NCBI GenBank assembly: GCA_046349955.1
Contig: JAXMBI010000010.1
Coordinates: forward strand, 62,001 to 126,000
From: JBGAPH01 sp046349955
GTDB taxonomy: Bacteria > Planctomycetota > Planctomycetia > Pirellulales > JBGAPH01
Direction of reading: 5' to 3'
DNA: 64,000 nucleotides
The translations under genes were made by a program, and so were the position numbers. The notes beneath the pieces are model-generated. The model saw only the letters and a list, made by a program, of their open reading frames with translations, had not been told where the DNA came from and did not search any database. Shown here in pieces: positions 52,763 to 61,529 of this stretch; the first letter of the stretch is position 1; each line of letters starts with the position of its first letter.

Positions 52763-52999
52763 CTAGCGACCACTCCGCCTTCCATCCCAGACCCCGCCTT
52801 CGCAAGAGAGCAGATGCACTTTCACGCAGAGGTCGTGCAGCTTGTCCCGAGCTTCGACTGAGGCCAGATAGAGCGGATCTCGTTGGGGAAAGCCTCGTTG
52901 CTCCATCCTCGCGAGCAATCGATTCAGGAACCCCAGCATCTCAGTCAAGCGGACGTGCAGTTCACGGGCCAGTCGAGGAGTGAGCTGGCTGCTGTCCAT
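52763..52999 (-). CDS. Small helical protein, unknown function
   Basis: The protein is 78 residues, helical and soluble: ARELHVRLTEMLGFLNRLLA, then FPQRDPLYLASVEARDKLHD. It begins ATG at 52999 and ends 38 bases before the phosphatase-like gene 2. It could be a small partner of those proteins. I do not recognise a family. Confidence 0.55.
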   Translation of the reverse strand: MDSSQLTPRLARELHVRLTEMLGFLNRLLARMEQRGFPQRDPLYLASVEARDKLHDLCVKVHLLSCEGGVWDGRRSGR

Positions 53000-53090
53000 C
53001 TGGGCCTCGCTTGACGCACTGAACGAACGGCCAGTATGGTAACGAGCGGGTTAGTTTTGGCCAACCAACTGCTGTAAGGCGAGGTGCATC

Positions 53091-53615
53091 ATGTCCCGGC
53101 TTGCCCTGACCCTCTTCCTGCTTGGCTGTGCGAGCGTCCTAATCGGCTCTGAGGCCGATGAACTTCGTGAGAAAGCCAGGGCGGTACGGAAGGAGGCCGC
53201 GACTCTGGCGGACCGTGGACTCGTGGACGAGGCGGAGAAGCTGGAGCAACAAGCGTTGAGATTGCTCGAAGCGGCTGAGACGAGGGAGCACAGCGCCCCG
53301 TGGTTGGGAGGCGAACTCCCGCCGCAGTTCCGTCCCCGTGCCGAAGAACTGGAAAAGGCCGGTCGCCGGCTACACCATCTGCGAGTCGCCGCCGAGAACC
53401 TGAAGCTGGCCGGAGCACAGGACCTCACCCACGAGACCCTGAAAAAGGCTGAGGCGATGGAGCGTGAACTTCACGGGGCGAAACAAGCCCTGACCGAGGA
53501 CATTCGTCGGTCTCAGGGCTTTGACCAGGGACATGTGCTCCAAGAGTTGCGTGCCGAGATTGGTGCGTTGCGAGCCGAGGTCCGAGAGTTGCGTGAGCGG
53601 GTCGAGCATCCCTGA
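53091..53615 (+). CDS. Secreted coiled-coil protein
   Basis: The protein is 174 residues. A signal peptide (LALTLFLLGCASVLIGS) contains a cysteine that might be a lipobox variant (LLGC). Long heptad helices follow: ELREKARAVRKEAATLADRG, AEKLEQQALRLLEAAE and, at the end, LRAEIGALRAEVRELRERVE. This is a periplasmic or lipid-anchored coiled coil. The SRAP gene begins 17 bases after its stop, so they may share a transcript. Confidence 0.65.
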   Translation: MSRLALTLFLLGCASVLIGSEADELREKARAVRKEAATLADRGLVDEAEKLEQQALRLLEAAETREHSAPWLGGELPPQFRPRAEELEKAGRRLHHLRVAAENLKLAGAQDLTHETLKKAEAMERELHGAKQALTEDIRRSQGFDQGHVLQELRAEIGALRAEVRELRERVEHP

Positions 53616-53632
53616 CGCTGCGGAGCCTTGGA

Positions 53633-54133
53633 ATGTGCGGTCGATTCACCCTGCGGCAAGTTCCCCACGAGTGGGTCAAGCAGCTTGCGCTGCCCATCTT
53701 CAGCCCGCGGTACAACATTGCCCCTACTCAGCAAGTGCTCGCGATTCGCCAGCGAGAAGGCATTCGGGAAGCGGTCGAGCTACGTTGGGGCCTGATTCCC
53801 TCGTGGGCGGACGATCCGAAGATTGGCAATCGGCTGATCAACGCCCGTGCGGAAACGGTCGCGACCAAACCAGCGTTCCGCCAAGCCTACAAGCGACGCC
53901 GCTGCCTGATCCTGGCCGATGGGTTCTACGAGTGGCAAAAGCAAGGCAAGACCAAGCAGCCCTACTTCATTCACCGGCCCGACGACCAGCCGTTCGCCTT
54001 CGCGGGGCTTTGGGAGTGGTGGAAAGGCAATGTGCTAGAGATTGCCTCTTGCACCATTATCACTACCGAGGCCAACGAGCTGATGCGGCCTCTGCACGAC
54101 CGGATGCCGGTTATTCTGCAGTTCAACGAATGA
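53633..54133 (+). CDS. SRAP (YedK/HMCES) family protein, C-terminally short
   Basis: The protein is 166 residues. Catalytic Cys2 (MCGRFTLR), the Asn in LINARAETVATKPAFR, the Glu in DGFYEW and the His in LHDRMPVIL are all present. SRAP proteins form a thiazolidine link with abasic sites in single-stranded DNA and shield them. The family usually has about 200-230 residues; here a stop follows shortly after HDRMPVIL. The missing end packs against the core, so function is in doubt; a frameshift near 54120 is possible. Confidence 0.8.
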   Translation: MCGRFTLRQVPHEWVKQLALPIFSPRYNIAPTQQVLAIRQREGIREAVELRWGLIPSWADDPKIGNRLINARAETVATKPAFRQAYKRRRCLILADGFYEWQKQGKTKQPYFIHRPDDQPFAFAGLWEWWKGNVLEIASCTIITTEANELMRPLHDRMPVILQFNE

Positions 54134-54178
54134 GGTATCGACGCCAGCAAGTGCGTTATACCAGCGCGCAGCTCGTGG

Positions 54179-54544
54179 TCATTTCGAGACGGCATCGACC
54201 GTGACAATGCGGTCCTGAACGCTTACGACTTTGCCGAACGAAATCTTCTTGGCAAAGGCATGCGGGTCGCTGACCGGCGACAACTGGACCGTAATCTGGA
54301 CAGTCGTCCCGTCGCTTACACGCGACATGGTGCTCCTGTGCGACGGTCCCTCGATCGCATCTTGGAGTGCCTGATGGTATTTGCCCCCATCACTTTCTTG
54401 GGCGTTCACGATCACAACGCGAACGGCATCCTGCGGAATCTCTGGCTTCTTGGGGATGGCCGCTGGCGTCTTCGGAACCTCCGTCGGTTCGCCGCCGCAC
54501 CCCAAAGCCGCCAGAAGCAGAATCGCATGCAGCAGTCGCACCAA
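54179..54544 (-). CDS. Putative lipoprotein
   Basis: The protein is 121 residues with a lipobox LAALGCGGE at about residues 11-19, so it is probably anchored by the Cys. A Pro-rich linker (VPKTPAAIPKKPEIPQ) leads to a domain of about 80 residues with VRVVIVNAQESDGGKYHQAL and VQITVQLSPVSDPH. The start is TTG at 54544 or GTG at 54541. Family unknown. Confidence 0.6.
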   Translation of the reverse strand: MVRLLHAILLLAALGCGGEPTEVPKTPAAIPKKPEIPQDAVRVVIVNAQESDGGKYHQALQDAIEGPSHRSTMSRVSDGTTVQITVQLSPVSDPHAFAKKISFGKVVSVQDRIVTVDAVSK

Positions 54545-54769
54545 AGACCTCGTTCTAGAGTCGAAGGGGAATGAATCACTTTGCCAGCAGGCAGTCGAAG
54601 CAACTATTGTCGGCGAACGCCAGAGCCTGCGTCTACTGAGCTTAGAGTGCGTTTACGCTCGGCTTGAACGGGCCTCTGACTCTGGTAGGCTGCCACGGCA
54701 ACGGTCAGCGGTAGGGTGACTTGCCGAGTTTGGCCGCGGCCTTTTTGTTCGAACTGCTAGGACGGCTGA

Positions 54770-54973
54770 ATGATCCCACGTATTGGCTACGGTGGACGGC
54801 TGACGATCAAGCTCCCGAGCGAACCGCGCATTCACCTCGCGCGCGAGTCGGACGCCACGGTTTGGCCTGCCATGTTCGAGGACGGTCGAGCCGCGCCGCT
54901 GGTGGAGGTGGTCGTTCCTATCGCTGAATTGGCCAGGGCGATCGAAGTGCTCAGTGATGGGCCATCTCCCTGA
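54770..54973 (+). CDS. Small protein, unknown function
   Basis: The frame is 67 residues: MIPRIGYGGRLTIKLPSEPR, a beta-like LVEVVVPIAELARAIEV, then GPSP. It has protein-like composition but no strong ribosome site and no recognised family, so it may not be real. Confidence 0.4.
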   Translation: MIPRIGYGGRLTIKLPSEPRIHLARESDATVWPAMFEDGRAAPLVEVVVPIAELARAIEVLSDGPSP

Positions 54974-55274
54974 CGGCCGAACGATTAGCTCCGCTCCACA
55001 ATCCGACGCCGGAGATCCCCCAGGAACGCATGCGAGCGGGCAAGGCGACCGGTGAGCCGGATCGCGTTTGGGTGGCGTGAGCGGGGCTGTTCGGCGTGCG
55101 TGCGGTATGCGCGCCCTTATTGCCAGACCGCACACTCCTGATTCGTGGACGACGAATACAACGGCCAACCTATCGAGTGCGCAGCTTTCTGCTTGCGATC
55201 TAGCAACGTTCTTCCAGCGACTAAGCTGCCTTGCCGTATGAATCTCTTGGGGGGGGCAGTCCCCCGACTAACCC

Positions 55275-55298
55275 GGTGCCGCTTGCCTGAGCGGCACC
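55275..55298. repeat. Hairpin 1
   Basis: GGTGCCGCT, loop TGCCTG, AGCGGCACC: a perfect 9-bp stem. Confidence 0.65.
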
Positions 55299-55311
55299 CT
55301 TGGGCGGTCCA

Positions 55312-55347
55312 GAAGGGTCGGCGGTTTATGGTCCCCGCCGACCCTTC
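55312..55347. repeat. Hairpin 2
   Basis: GAAGGGTCGGCGG and CCGCCGACCCTTC form a perfect 13-bp stem with a 10-base loop containing ATGG. Confidence 0.7.
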
Positions 55348-55533
55348 TCAACTAGGGTGCTTCGCTGTGCTCGTCACTACGTTCGTGTGGTTCGTCGTGT
55401 CGCTTGCGGTCTGGCTGCTGGCAGTCTCTCGAATCGTTGGCGTGCTCGTGCATTAGCTGCCCGTCCCGCCTCGGCCGCTCCTTCAGCGGGCGCGATGCTA
55501 TTTCGGCGATGACCGCGCACGCCCTTACAGAGT

Positions 55534-55824
55534 TCATTCTCCGACGGGCAACTGACGAACATACCTCCGCTCGTCTTCATCGGCGTCTTCGGCGATGACT
55601 CCCATGTACCGGGCGCCACAGAAGGTGCATTCCCAGGACGTAGCTGATTCGTCGGGCCTCTTCCGCCGGAGCGGGGAAGGCGCGTCGCAGGTGGTGCATC
55701 GTCCAAAGCGCTCTGGGCTGTTCGCGATCATGTCGTGGACACAGACTGCAATCGGGTCACTTGGCCATCTTTCGTCAACGGTATAATCGCGCACTTGCAG
55801 GCCGAACAGAGTGCTGGTTCGCAC
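55534..55824 (-). CDS. Small zinc-ribbon protein
   Basis: The protein is 96 residues from a GTG at 55824. Two Cys pairs, RCTTCDAPSPL and WECTFCGARYMGV, about 26 residues apart make a zinc ribbon. The N-terminal part reads YTVDERWPSDPIAVCVHDMI. Such proteins bind nucleic acids or act as small regulators. Family not named. Confidence 0.55.
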   Translation of the reverse strand: MRTSTLFGLQVRDYTVDERWPSDPIAVCVHDMIANSPERFGRCTTCDAPSPLRRKRPDESATSWECTFCGARYMGVIAEDADEDERRYVRQLPVGE

Positions 55825-56386
55825 AGACCGGAGGGCCTCTCAAGGCCGGTCAATGTTTTCCCCGAGCTGGCCCACCAGGCGGCCCACCGCGGGCTATCTT
55901 GTCCGGTTGGACTTGGACGAACCGGCCGGCAGCGAGGCGTGCCGGCCGGCTTCGTTTCGCCCCTTACCCGACCTCAGCCCCAGGCGGCCACCGGACCAAC
56001 CCCGGTTGTAAGCGATCGACGAACTGAGTGGGCATCGCGTCGAAGTGTCCGTCCATGCGGCTTGGGGGTCACTTTAGGGCCGTCGACGACACCAGCCGCG
56101 CCACTTCCCCGGCCAGGTCGGTGCGGTTGTCGTCATAGAGCGTGAGGATTCTCAGGTTGGCCCGACGGCCGCGCAGTGTCCGCGTGGCTTTGGCCGGCTG
56201 CAAGGCCTTCAACGATCTTGTTGTCTTGGACGACACGAATAGTGCAACGGGGGCAGAATAAATGGAAGCTCGGTTTTTCCCCGGTAGCTCGCGCAACCTG
56301 AACCGCAACCTAGGGTAGCATGCCCCCCTCTGGTGGGAGTTTTTCCGCATCCGGTGAGCGTGCGTTCTTCATTGATCGAGTGTCTC
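55825..56386. other. Intergenic region upstream of the chemotaxis operon
   Basis: About 560 bases. It holds the inverted repeat at 55922-55949. A minus-strand stretch near 56180-56070 has protein-like RRANLRILTLYDDNRTDLAG but no start with a ribosome site; it may be a relic. No firm promoter for cheA was found. Confidence 0.45.
55922..55949. repeat. Inverted repeat CCGGCCGGC
   Basis: CCGGCCGGC, ten bases, GCCGGCCGG, followed by CTTCGTTTCG: a strong 9-bp stem. Confidence 0.55.
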
Positions 56387-58972
56387 ATGTCCCTCCCCGA
56401 GCCCGACGAAATTGTTTCCTCGTTCGTCGAGGAGTCATTGGACCATCTGTCTGCTGTTGAGCAGCAGTTGATGGACATCGAAACTCATGGCGGCGACATC
56501 GAGCTAATCAACACCGTGTTCCGGGCGGTGCACTCCACCAAGGGAACGGCGGGCTTCCTGGGCTTTCACAAGATCGGTGGACTTGCACACGCCATCGAGC
56601 ACGTGCTTGACCTCCAGCGCAATCAAGATCTCGCACCTTCTACGGAGAGCACAACGGCCCTGCTCGCCGCCACGGATCGGCTGCGCGAGCTGCTGCGCGA
56701 CATAAGCCACTCTAACGACGCCGACATCGATGGGCATGTGCGCGCATTGGAAGCGCTCGTCGAGGGCCCGGACTTTCAAGCCGCAGCCGCTCATTGCGAG
56801 ACCGACTCCGCGCCTGCGCGGGGTGCCAGCGAACCTAGCCCGCGCGCTAGCGCCGGTCCTGAAACGAGCCTACGAGTATCGCTACGCACGCTGGATCGCC
56901 TGATGAGTCTCGCCGGCGAGCTAGTACTTAGCAGGAATCAATTGCTGCAGGTCGTGGAGCAGTGCGAAGCGGTGAAGCTCGGCCCGGTCAGCGCGCGCAT
57001 CGACCAGGTTACCTCCGAGCTCCAAGAAGCGATCATGCAGTCGCGCATGCAGCCGTTGGCCAACGTGTTTGGGAAGTTCTCCCGTGTGGTCCGCGACCTG
57101 AGCAGTCAGTTGGGGAAGCAATGCCACCTCAGCGTAGAAGGCAAGGACGTCGAGCTCGACAAAACCATCATCGAGGCGATCGGCGACCCGCTAACGCACT
57201 TGATTCGCAACGCTCTGGACCATGGGATCGAGGCGCCCGCAGTGCGCACCGCGAAGGGCAAGCCAGCGAAGGGCACGATCCGCCTGAACGCCGCTCATCG
57301 CGCCGGCCAGGTCTGCATATCGATCTGTGACGACGGCGCAGGCATCGATGCGGCAAGGGTCAAGCGGAAAGCGCTCGAGCAAGGAGTCTTCTCCGCTGAA
57401 CAACTAGCCGCCATGAGTGAACGCGACGCCCTCCGGCTGATTTTTCACCCTGGCCTGTCAACCGCGGAGAAAGTGAGCGACGTCAGCGGCCGGGGTGTGG
57501 GGATGGATGTGGTGAAAACAAACATCGAGCGGCTGGGCGGCAGCGTGGAACTGGAAACACAGCTCGGCCAAGGGACCAAGATCCTAGTCACGCTGCCCTT
57601 AACCCTGGCGATCGTTCCGTCGTTGCTCGTGCGCCTGGGCAACGAGCGATTTGCGGTGCCTCAAGCGGCCATCGGAGAACTGGTGCGGATCCGTGCTACC
57701 GACATGTTGTCAAGGGTAAATCGAATCCAGGGGGCCGAGGTCCTCCGACTGCGGGGCGATCTGCTGCCCTTAGTCCGCTTGCGTTCCGCCTTGGAGTCCG
57801 CTGGGGCCGGGACGACGGATGCGGCGTGTCCCGCCCCGGAATTGCATATCGTGGTTGTGGTCAGCGGCTCGCTACGTTACGGACTCGTGGTAGACGGCCT
57901 GCTCGATTCCGAAGAGATCGTACTGAAGCCGCTGGGGCGGCACCTCAAAGACTGCCCGGGGCTGGCCGGCGCCACGGTCCTGGGCGACGGCTGCGTCGCA
58001 CTGATCCTGGACGTCGGTTCGCTCGCCGCGCTCGCACAGATGAAGCCTCGCGCCGAGGCCACTTCCGACCACGTCGAGGCGCACTCGCGTTCTCAAAGCG
58101 ATGACGCGCACTCTGCACTGTTGTTCCGAAATGGCAGCGACGAATGGTTCGCCGTGCCGATGTCTTTGGTATGCCGCGTGGAGCGGATCGGGGCGGAGAG
58201 CATCGATCACGTGGGCGGTAAGGAGCTGTTGCAATACCGTGGAAGGACGCTTCCGCTCATCAGCCTACACGAGCACATCCGCGCCAAGCCGCGCCCGCAT
58301 CTGCCTCGATTGCACGTCATCGTCTTCGAGACGGGAGGCCGTGAGGTTGGCTTGGTCGTTCCCGAATTGGTGGACATTCGCCACTTGGATTCCGACGTCG
58401 ATGCGACGACGTTTCGGGAGCCGGGAGTCGCCGGATCGGTCGTGGTCGATGGACACGTTGTTCGGCTGATCAACCTGTTCGAGCTATGCGAGCTCAGCCT
58501 GCCAGAATACAAGGAGACCTTGCCGGCTGCTGTCAGCGCCGGTGGTCGCGCAGCGCGGATTCTGCTCGCGGAAGATTCAGCTTTCTTTCGGAAGCAAGTG
58601 GCTGCTTTTCTCGAATCGCATGGCTACGACGTGGTTCCCTGTGAGGACGGGTCAGTGGCGTGGGAATCACTGACCGCGGCCGCCGCAAGCTTCGATCTGG
58701 TGGTCACCGACATCGAAATGCCGCGGCTCAACGGATTCGAGCTCTGTCGGCGCATCCGGGACGATGCGCGTTGGTCGTCCTTGCCCGTCATCGCACTCAC
58801 GTCGCTCGCGGGTCAAGAGGACCTGGATCGCGGGCGCGAGGCGGGGCTCGACGATCATCAAGTCAAGATGGACCGCGACCGGCTACTTGCTTCGGTAGCG
58901 CGGTTCCTATCGTCGGGCCGTGGCGTGCCAGCGGCGACGACCGCTCGGTCGACTTCCGCTAAGGCAAGGTAG
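56387..58972 (+). CDS. cheA: Chemotaxis histidine kinase CheA with two CheW domains and a receiver
   Basis: The protein is 861 residues from the ATG at 56387. Order of domains: HPt with phosphorylatable His49 (AVHSTKGTAGFLGF); dimerisation helices (RTLDRLMSLAGELVLSRNQL); an ATP-binding HATPase with HLIRNALDHGIEAP, ICDDGAGID and GRGVGMDVVKTNIERLGG; a CheW-like domain at about 410-560; a second CheW-like domain at about 570-710 (LLFRNGSDEWFAVPMSLV); and a receiver with ILLAEDSAFFRKQ and VVTDIEMPRLNGFEL at about 725-845. It phosphorylates itself when the receptor signals. The fused receiver may be a phosphate sink or replace CheY, which is not seen. First gene of the cheA-cheW-mcp-cheB-cheR set. 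Confidence 0.95.
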   Translation: MSLPEPDEIVSSFVEESLDHLSAVEQQLMDIETHGGDIELINTVFRAVHSTKGTAGFLGFHKIGGLAHAIEHVLDLQRNQDLAPSTESTTALLAATDRLRELLRDISHSNDADIDGHVRALEALVEGPDFQAAAAHCETDSAPARGASEPSPRASAGPETSLRVSLRTLDRLMSLAGELVLSRNQLLQVVEQCEAVKLGPVSARIDQVTSELQEAIMQSRMQPLANVFGKFSRVVRDLSSQLGKQCHLSVEGKDVELDKTIIEAIGDPLTHLIRNALDHGIEAPAVRTAKGKPAKGTIRLNAAHRAGQVCISICDDGAGIDAARVKRKALEQGVFSAEQLAAMSERDALRLIFHPGLSTAEKVSDVSGRGVGMDVVKTNIERLGGSVELETQLGQGTKILVTLPLTLAIVPSLLVRLGNERFAVPQAAIGELVRIRATDMLSRVNRIQGAEVLRLRGDLLPLVRLRSALESAGAGTTDAACPAPELHIVVVVSGSLRYGLVVDGLLDSEEIVLKPLGRHLKDCPGLAGATVLGDGCVALILDVGSLAALAQMKPRAEATSDHVEAHSRSQSDDAHSALLFRNGSDEWFAVPMSLVCRVERIGAESIDHVGGKELLQYRGRTLPLISLHEHIRAKPRPHLPRLHVIVFETGGREVGLVVPELVDIRHLDSDVDATTFREPGVAGSVVVDGHVVRLINLFELCELSLPEYKETLPAAVSAGGRAARILLAEDSAFFRKQVAAFLESHGYDVVPCEDGSVAWESLTAAAASFDLVVTDIEMPRLNGFELCRRIRDDARWSSLPVIALTSLAGQEDLDRGREAGLDDHQVKMDRDRLLASVARFLSSGRGVPAATTARSTSAKAR

Positions 58973-58989
58973 ACCTCCGGAGACTTTCC

Positions 58990-59475
58990 ATGCAGAGCGG
59001 GACAAGCCTAGTACCAGACGCGCGGGGAGAAGTTCAGCTGGCGACGTTCCCCCTCGGCGACCTTTGGCTAGGAATCGACATTCGACGGGTCCACGAGATC
59101 AACCGCAACCTCCAAGTGACGCGCGTCCCCCACGCGCCGCGGGCAGTCCGGGGCGTGATCAACCTGCGCGGCGAGGTCGTGACGGTTCTGGAACTAGGAC
59201 CACTGCTGGGAGTGAAGTCGGCGGTTCCCTCCAGTGTCCAGCGCAACGTCATCGTAACTTGGGCCGGCGAACAGGTCGGCCTGGTCGTCGATGGAATCGC
59301 CGATGTGCTTAGCGTGGCGGTCGACGACATTGCTACCGTCCCTGAGCATTTGGCCGGCCGCGAGGCCAATTGTTTCCACGGAGTGCATCAGTTCGACGGC
59401 GGTCTGATCACCGTGCTCGACGTTGGTCAGGCGTTGGAGTTGGCGACCAGACCGGCGCTTTCCGGCACGCATTGA
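58990..59475 (+). CDS. cheW: Chemotaxis coupling protein CheW
   Basis: The protein is 161 residues, with GGAG 8 bases before the ATG and only 17 bases after cheA. It has the CheW pattern: QLATFPLGDLWLGIDIRRVH, the VPHAPRAVRGVINLRGEVV strand pair, VIVTWAGEQVGLVVDGIADV, and GGLITVLDVGQAL. It bridges receptors and CheA. Confidence 0.92.
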   Translation: MQSGTSLVPDARGEVQLATFPLGDLWLGIDIRRVHEINRNLQVTRVPHAPRAVRGVINLRGEVVTVLELGPLLGVKSAVPSSVQRNVIVTWAGEQVGLVVDGIADVLSVAVDDIATVPEHLAGREANCFHGVHQFDGGLITVLDVGQALELATRPALSGTH

Positions 59476-59550
59476 CGCTCCAATCAATCGCGCTGGCGGT
59501 CGCTTCGACACGCCCAGCCTCATCCCAAACTGTTAAGAGGTCCCAGAAAG

Positions 59551-61479
59551 ATGCGACTGATCTCTCGCTTGTGGCCGAGGACTCTGCGGGCGAAATTGTT
59601 GGCCGTTGTGCTGCCGCTGGCGATCGTGCCGCCGGCCATCATCGGTTTCTGCGCCTTCGAGCGCTCGAAGCGCAGCTTGGTGGAGGAAACGGCCAATCGC
59701 CTACAAGTGGTCGCCGAGCACACCATCGATAAAATCGATCGCAACCTGTTCGAGCGGTACGGAGACGTGCAAGCGTTCGCCGCCAATCCCAACGCGCGGG
59801 CCACGCCAGACAAGGTCACCGACACCGCCAACTTCTATACGAAGGTCTACGGCATCTATGACCTAATGCTCGTTGCCGACGCCACTGGCAAGGTGATTGC
59901 TTGCAACACGCTGGGCCCCGACGGGAGTTCGCATGAAGTCGGCGAGATCGTGGGTTCGAGCGTCGTCGGCGAGGAGTGGTTCGACAAGATCAAGGCCGGA
60001 GAAATCAAGCTGGGGCAGTCGTACTACGCTGATCTCGCTGCGCACCCGCGAGTTGCCAAGTTCATGAAGGGGCCCGGATTGTCGCTGGTGTTCGCGGCGC
60101 CGATCGTCGACGACCAAGGGCGGGTGAGCCGCGTGTGGGCGAACTTCGCCTCCTGGGATCGGGTGACGGGCGAGATCATGACCGATCTGCAGAAAAAACT
60201 GGCTGAAAAGGGCTATGCCACGACCACTTGCCAAGTCATCTCGAAGTCGGGCATCCTGTTGCACGACCCGCGCTCGCAGGACGCGCTCGAAATCGATCTT
60301 GCCAAAGCGGGGCTGCATGCCGCCCAGGCCATTGCCGCAGGGCAAAGCGGGCATACGATCGACCAAGACGCAAGCACGGGAGTGGAACAGGTCCAGGGGT
60401 ATGCCGCTAGTCGAGGGGCGCTGGGATTCCCCGCCTATGGCTGGGGCGTTGTAGTGGGCCAAAGCACGCAAGAGGCGCTGACGGCGGCGCGAGCTCTGGC
60501 TTGGTTCGTCGTGGGGTTGTGCGTGGCGACGGGCACGGTCGCGTCGCTCGTTGGATACTTTGTGGCGAGGGCCATCGCCGAACCGTTGGTCCGAGTTCGT
60601 CGCGGAATCGTCGCGGGCGCCTCGGCACTCAACGGCTCTTCCTCCCAACTCACCGCCACGGCGACCGAACTGGCGACCGGCGCCGGAGACACGACGATGC
60701 AGTCCGCCACGGTGGCCGCCGCGGCCGAGCAAATGTCTGCCAATATGCGCACCATGGCGGCTTCGACGGAGGAAATGTCGAACAACGTCAAGACCGTGGC
60801 CGCGTCGATCGAGGAACTCACGGCAAGCGTTGGTGAAATTGCCCGGAACGCCGAGCGTTCCTCGGGCGTGGCTCATCAGGCAGCCAACCTAGCGGAAGTC
60901 AGCAACGGGCGCGTGCGCGAATTGGGAACCGCCGCTGACGAGATCGGCAAGGTCATCGACGTCATCCAAGACATCGCCGACCAGACGAACCTCCTGGCTC
61001 TCAATGCCACGATCGAGGCCGCCCGCGCCGGCGAATCGGGCAAGGGGTTCGCCGTTGTTGCAACCGAGGTCAAGGAATTGGCCAAACAGTCTGCGACGGC
61101 CACCGACACCATTCGGCAGCGGATCCTGGGGATGCAGGATTCCACCAGCGAAACGGTGCGCGCGATCGCCGAAATCAGTGAGGCCATCAAGAACGTGAAC
61201 GAGGTTGCACGTTCAATCGCGGCCGCTGTCGAGGAGCAGAGCATCGCCACAAAGGAGATTGCCCGCAACGTGGCTCATACGTCGGGCGTGGCCACCACGG
61301 TTTCGTTGGGCGTCTCGGAGTCCGCCTCGGCTTGCCAGGAGATCACCAAGAACATTGCCCGCGTGGACCAGGCGGCGAAACAAACGGCTGTGGGCGCCGC
61401 GCAGGCAAAGGACGCCGGCTCTCAGTTGCTTGACCTCTCGCACAACCTCCAGGACATGGTGGAACAATTGCAGGTCTAA
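59551..61479 (+). CDS. Methyl-accepting chemotaxis protein
   Basis: The protein is 642 residues. One membrane helix at about 15-33 (LLAVVLPLAIVPPAIIGFCA) and a second at about 312-335 bracket a periplasmic sensor of about 280 residues. The sensor is of the dCache type (LMLVADATGKVIACNT, SLVFAAPIVDDQGRVSRVWA, ISKSGILLHDPRSQDALE). A poor HAMP-like link follows, then the signalling domain. The hairpin tip contains DQTNLLALNATIEAARAGE and GKGFAVVATEVKELA. Its position between cheW and cheB makes it the operon's own receptor. The ligand is unknown; dCache domains often bind small organic acids or amino acids. Confidence 0.92.
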   Translation: MRLISRLWPRTLRAKLLAVVLPLAIVPPAIIGFCAFERSKRSLVEETANRLQVVAEHTIDKIDRNLFERYGDVQAFAANPNARATPDKVTDTANFYTKVYGIYDLMLVADATGKVIACNTLGPDGSSHEVGEIVGSSVVGEEWFDKIKAGEIKLGQSYYADLAAHPRVAKFMKGPGLSLVFAAPIVDDQGRVSRVWANFASWDRVTGEIMTDLQKKLAEKGYATTTCQVISKSGILLHDPRSQDALEIDLAKAGLHAAQAIAAGQSGHTIDQDASTGVEQVQGYAASRGALGFPAYGWGVVVGQSTQEALTAARALAWFVVGLCVATGTVASLVGYFVARAIAEPLVRVRRGIVAGASALNGSSSQLTATATELATGAGDTTMQSATVAAAAEQMSANMRTMAASTEEMSNNVKTVAASIEELTASVGEIARNAERSSGVAHQAANLAEVSNGRVRELGTAADEIGKVIDVIQDIADQTNLLALNATIEAARAGESGKGFAVVATEVKELAKQSATATDTIRQRILGMQDSTSETVRAIAEISEAIKNVNEVARSIAAAVEEQSIATKEIARNVAHTSGVATTVSLGVSESASACQEITKNIARVDQAAKQTAVGAAQAKDAGSQLLDLSHNLQDMVEQLQV

Positions 61480-61529
61480 CACACTTCAACCAGGTGGGAT
61501 TCCGCACCCTGTAGTAGCGAGACCGATCC

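Larger units (their letters stand above)
54974..55533. other. Gene-poor stretch with two strong hairpins
   Basis: About 560 bases. It holds the hairpins at 55275-55298 and 55312-55347. A 42-codon frame from the ATG at 55328 (MVPADPSQLGCFAVLVTT, then hydrophobic) could be a small membrane protein, but its start lies in the loop of the second hairpin. Confidence 0.45.

Noticed and set aside
29270..56386. Second copy of the tRNA-Ser 3' end as the far attachment site
   Set aside because: I looked for the TTCGAATCCTGTCCTCTCC pattern and found no second copy by eye. The far border is therefore not assigned.
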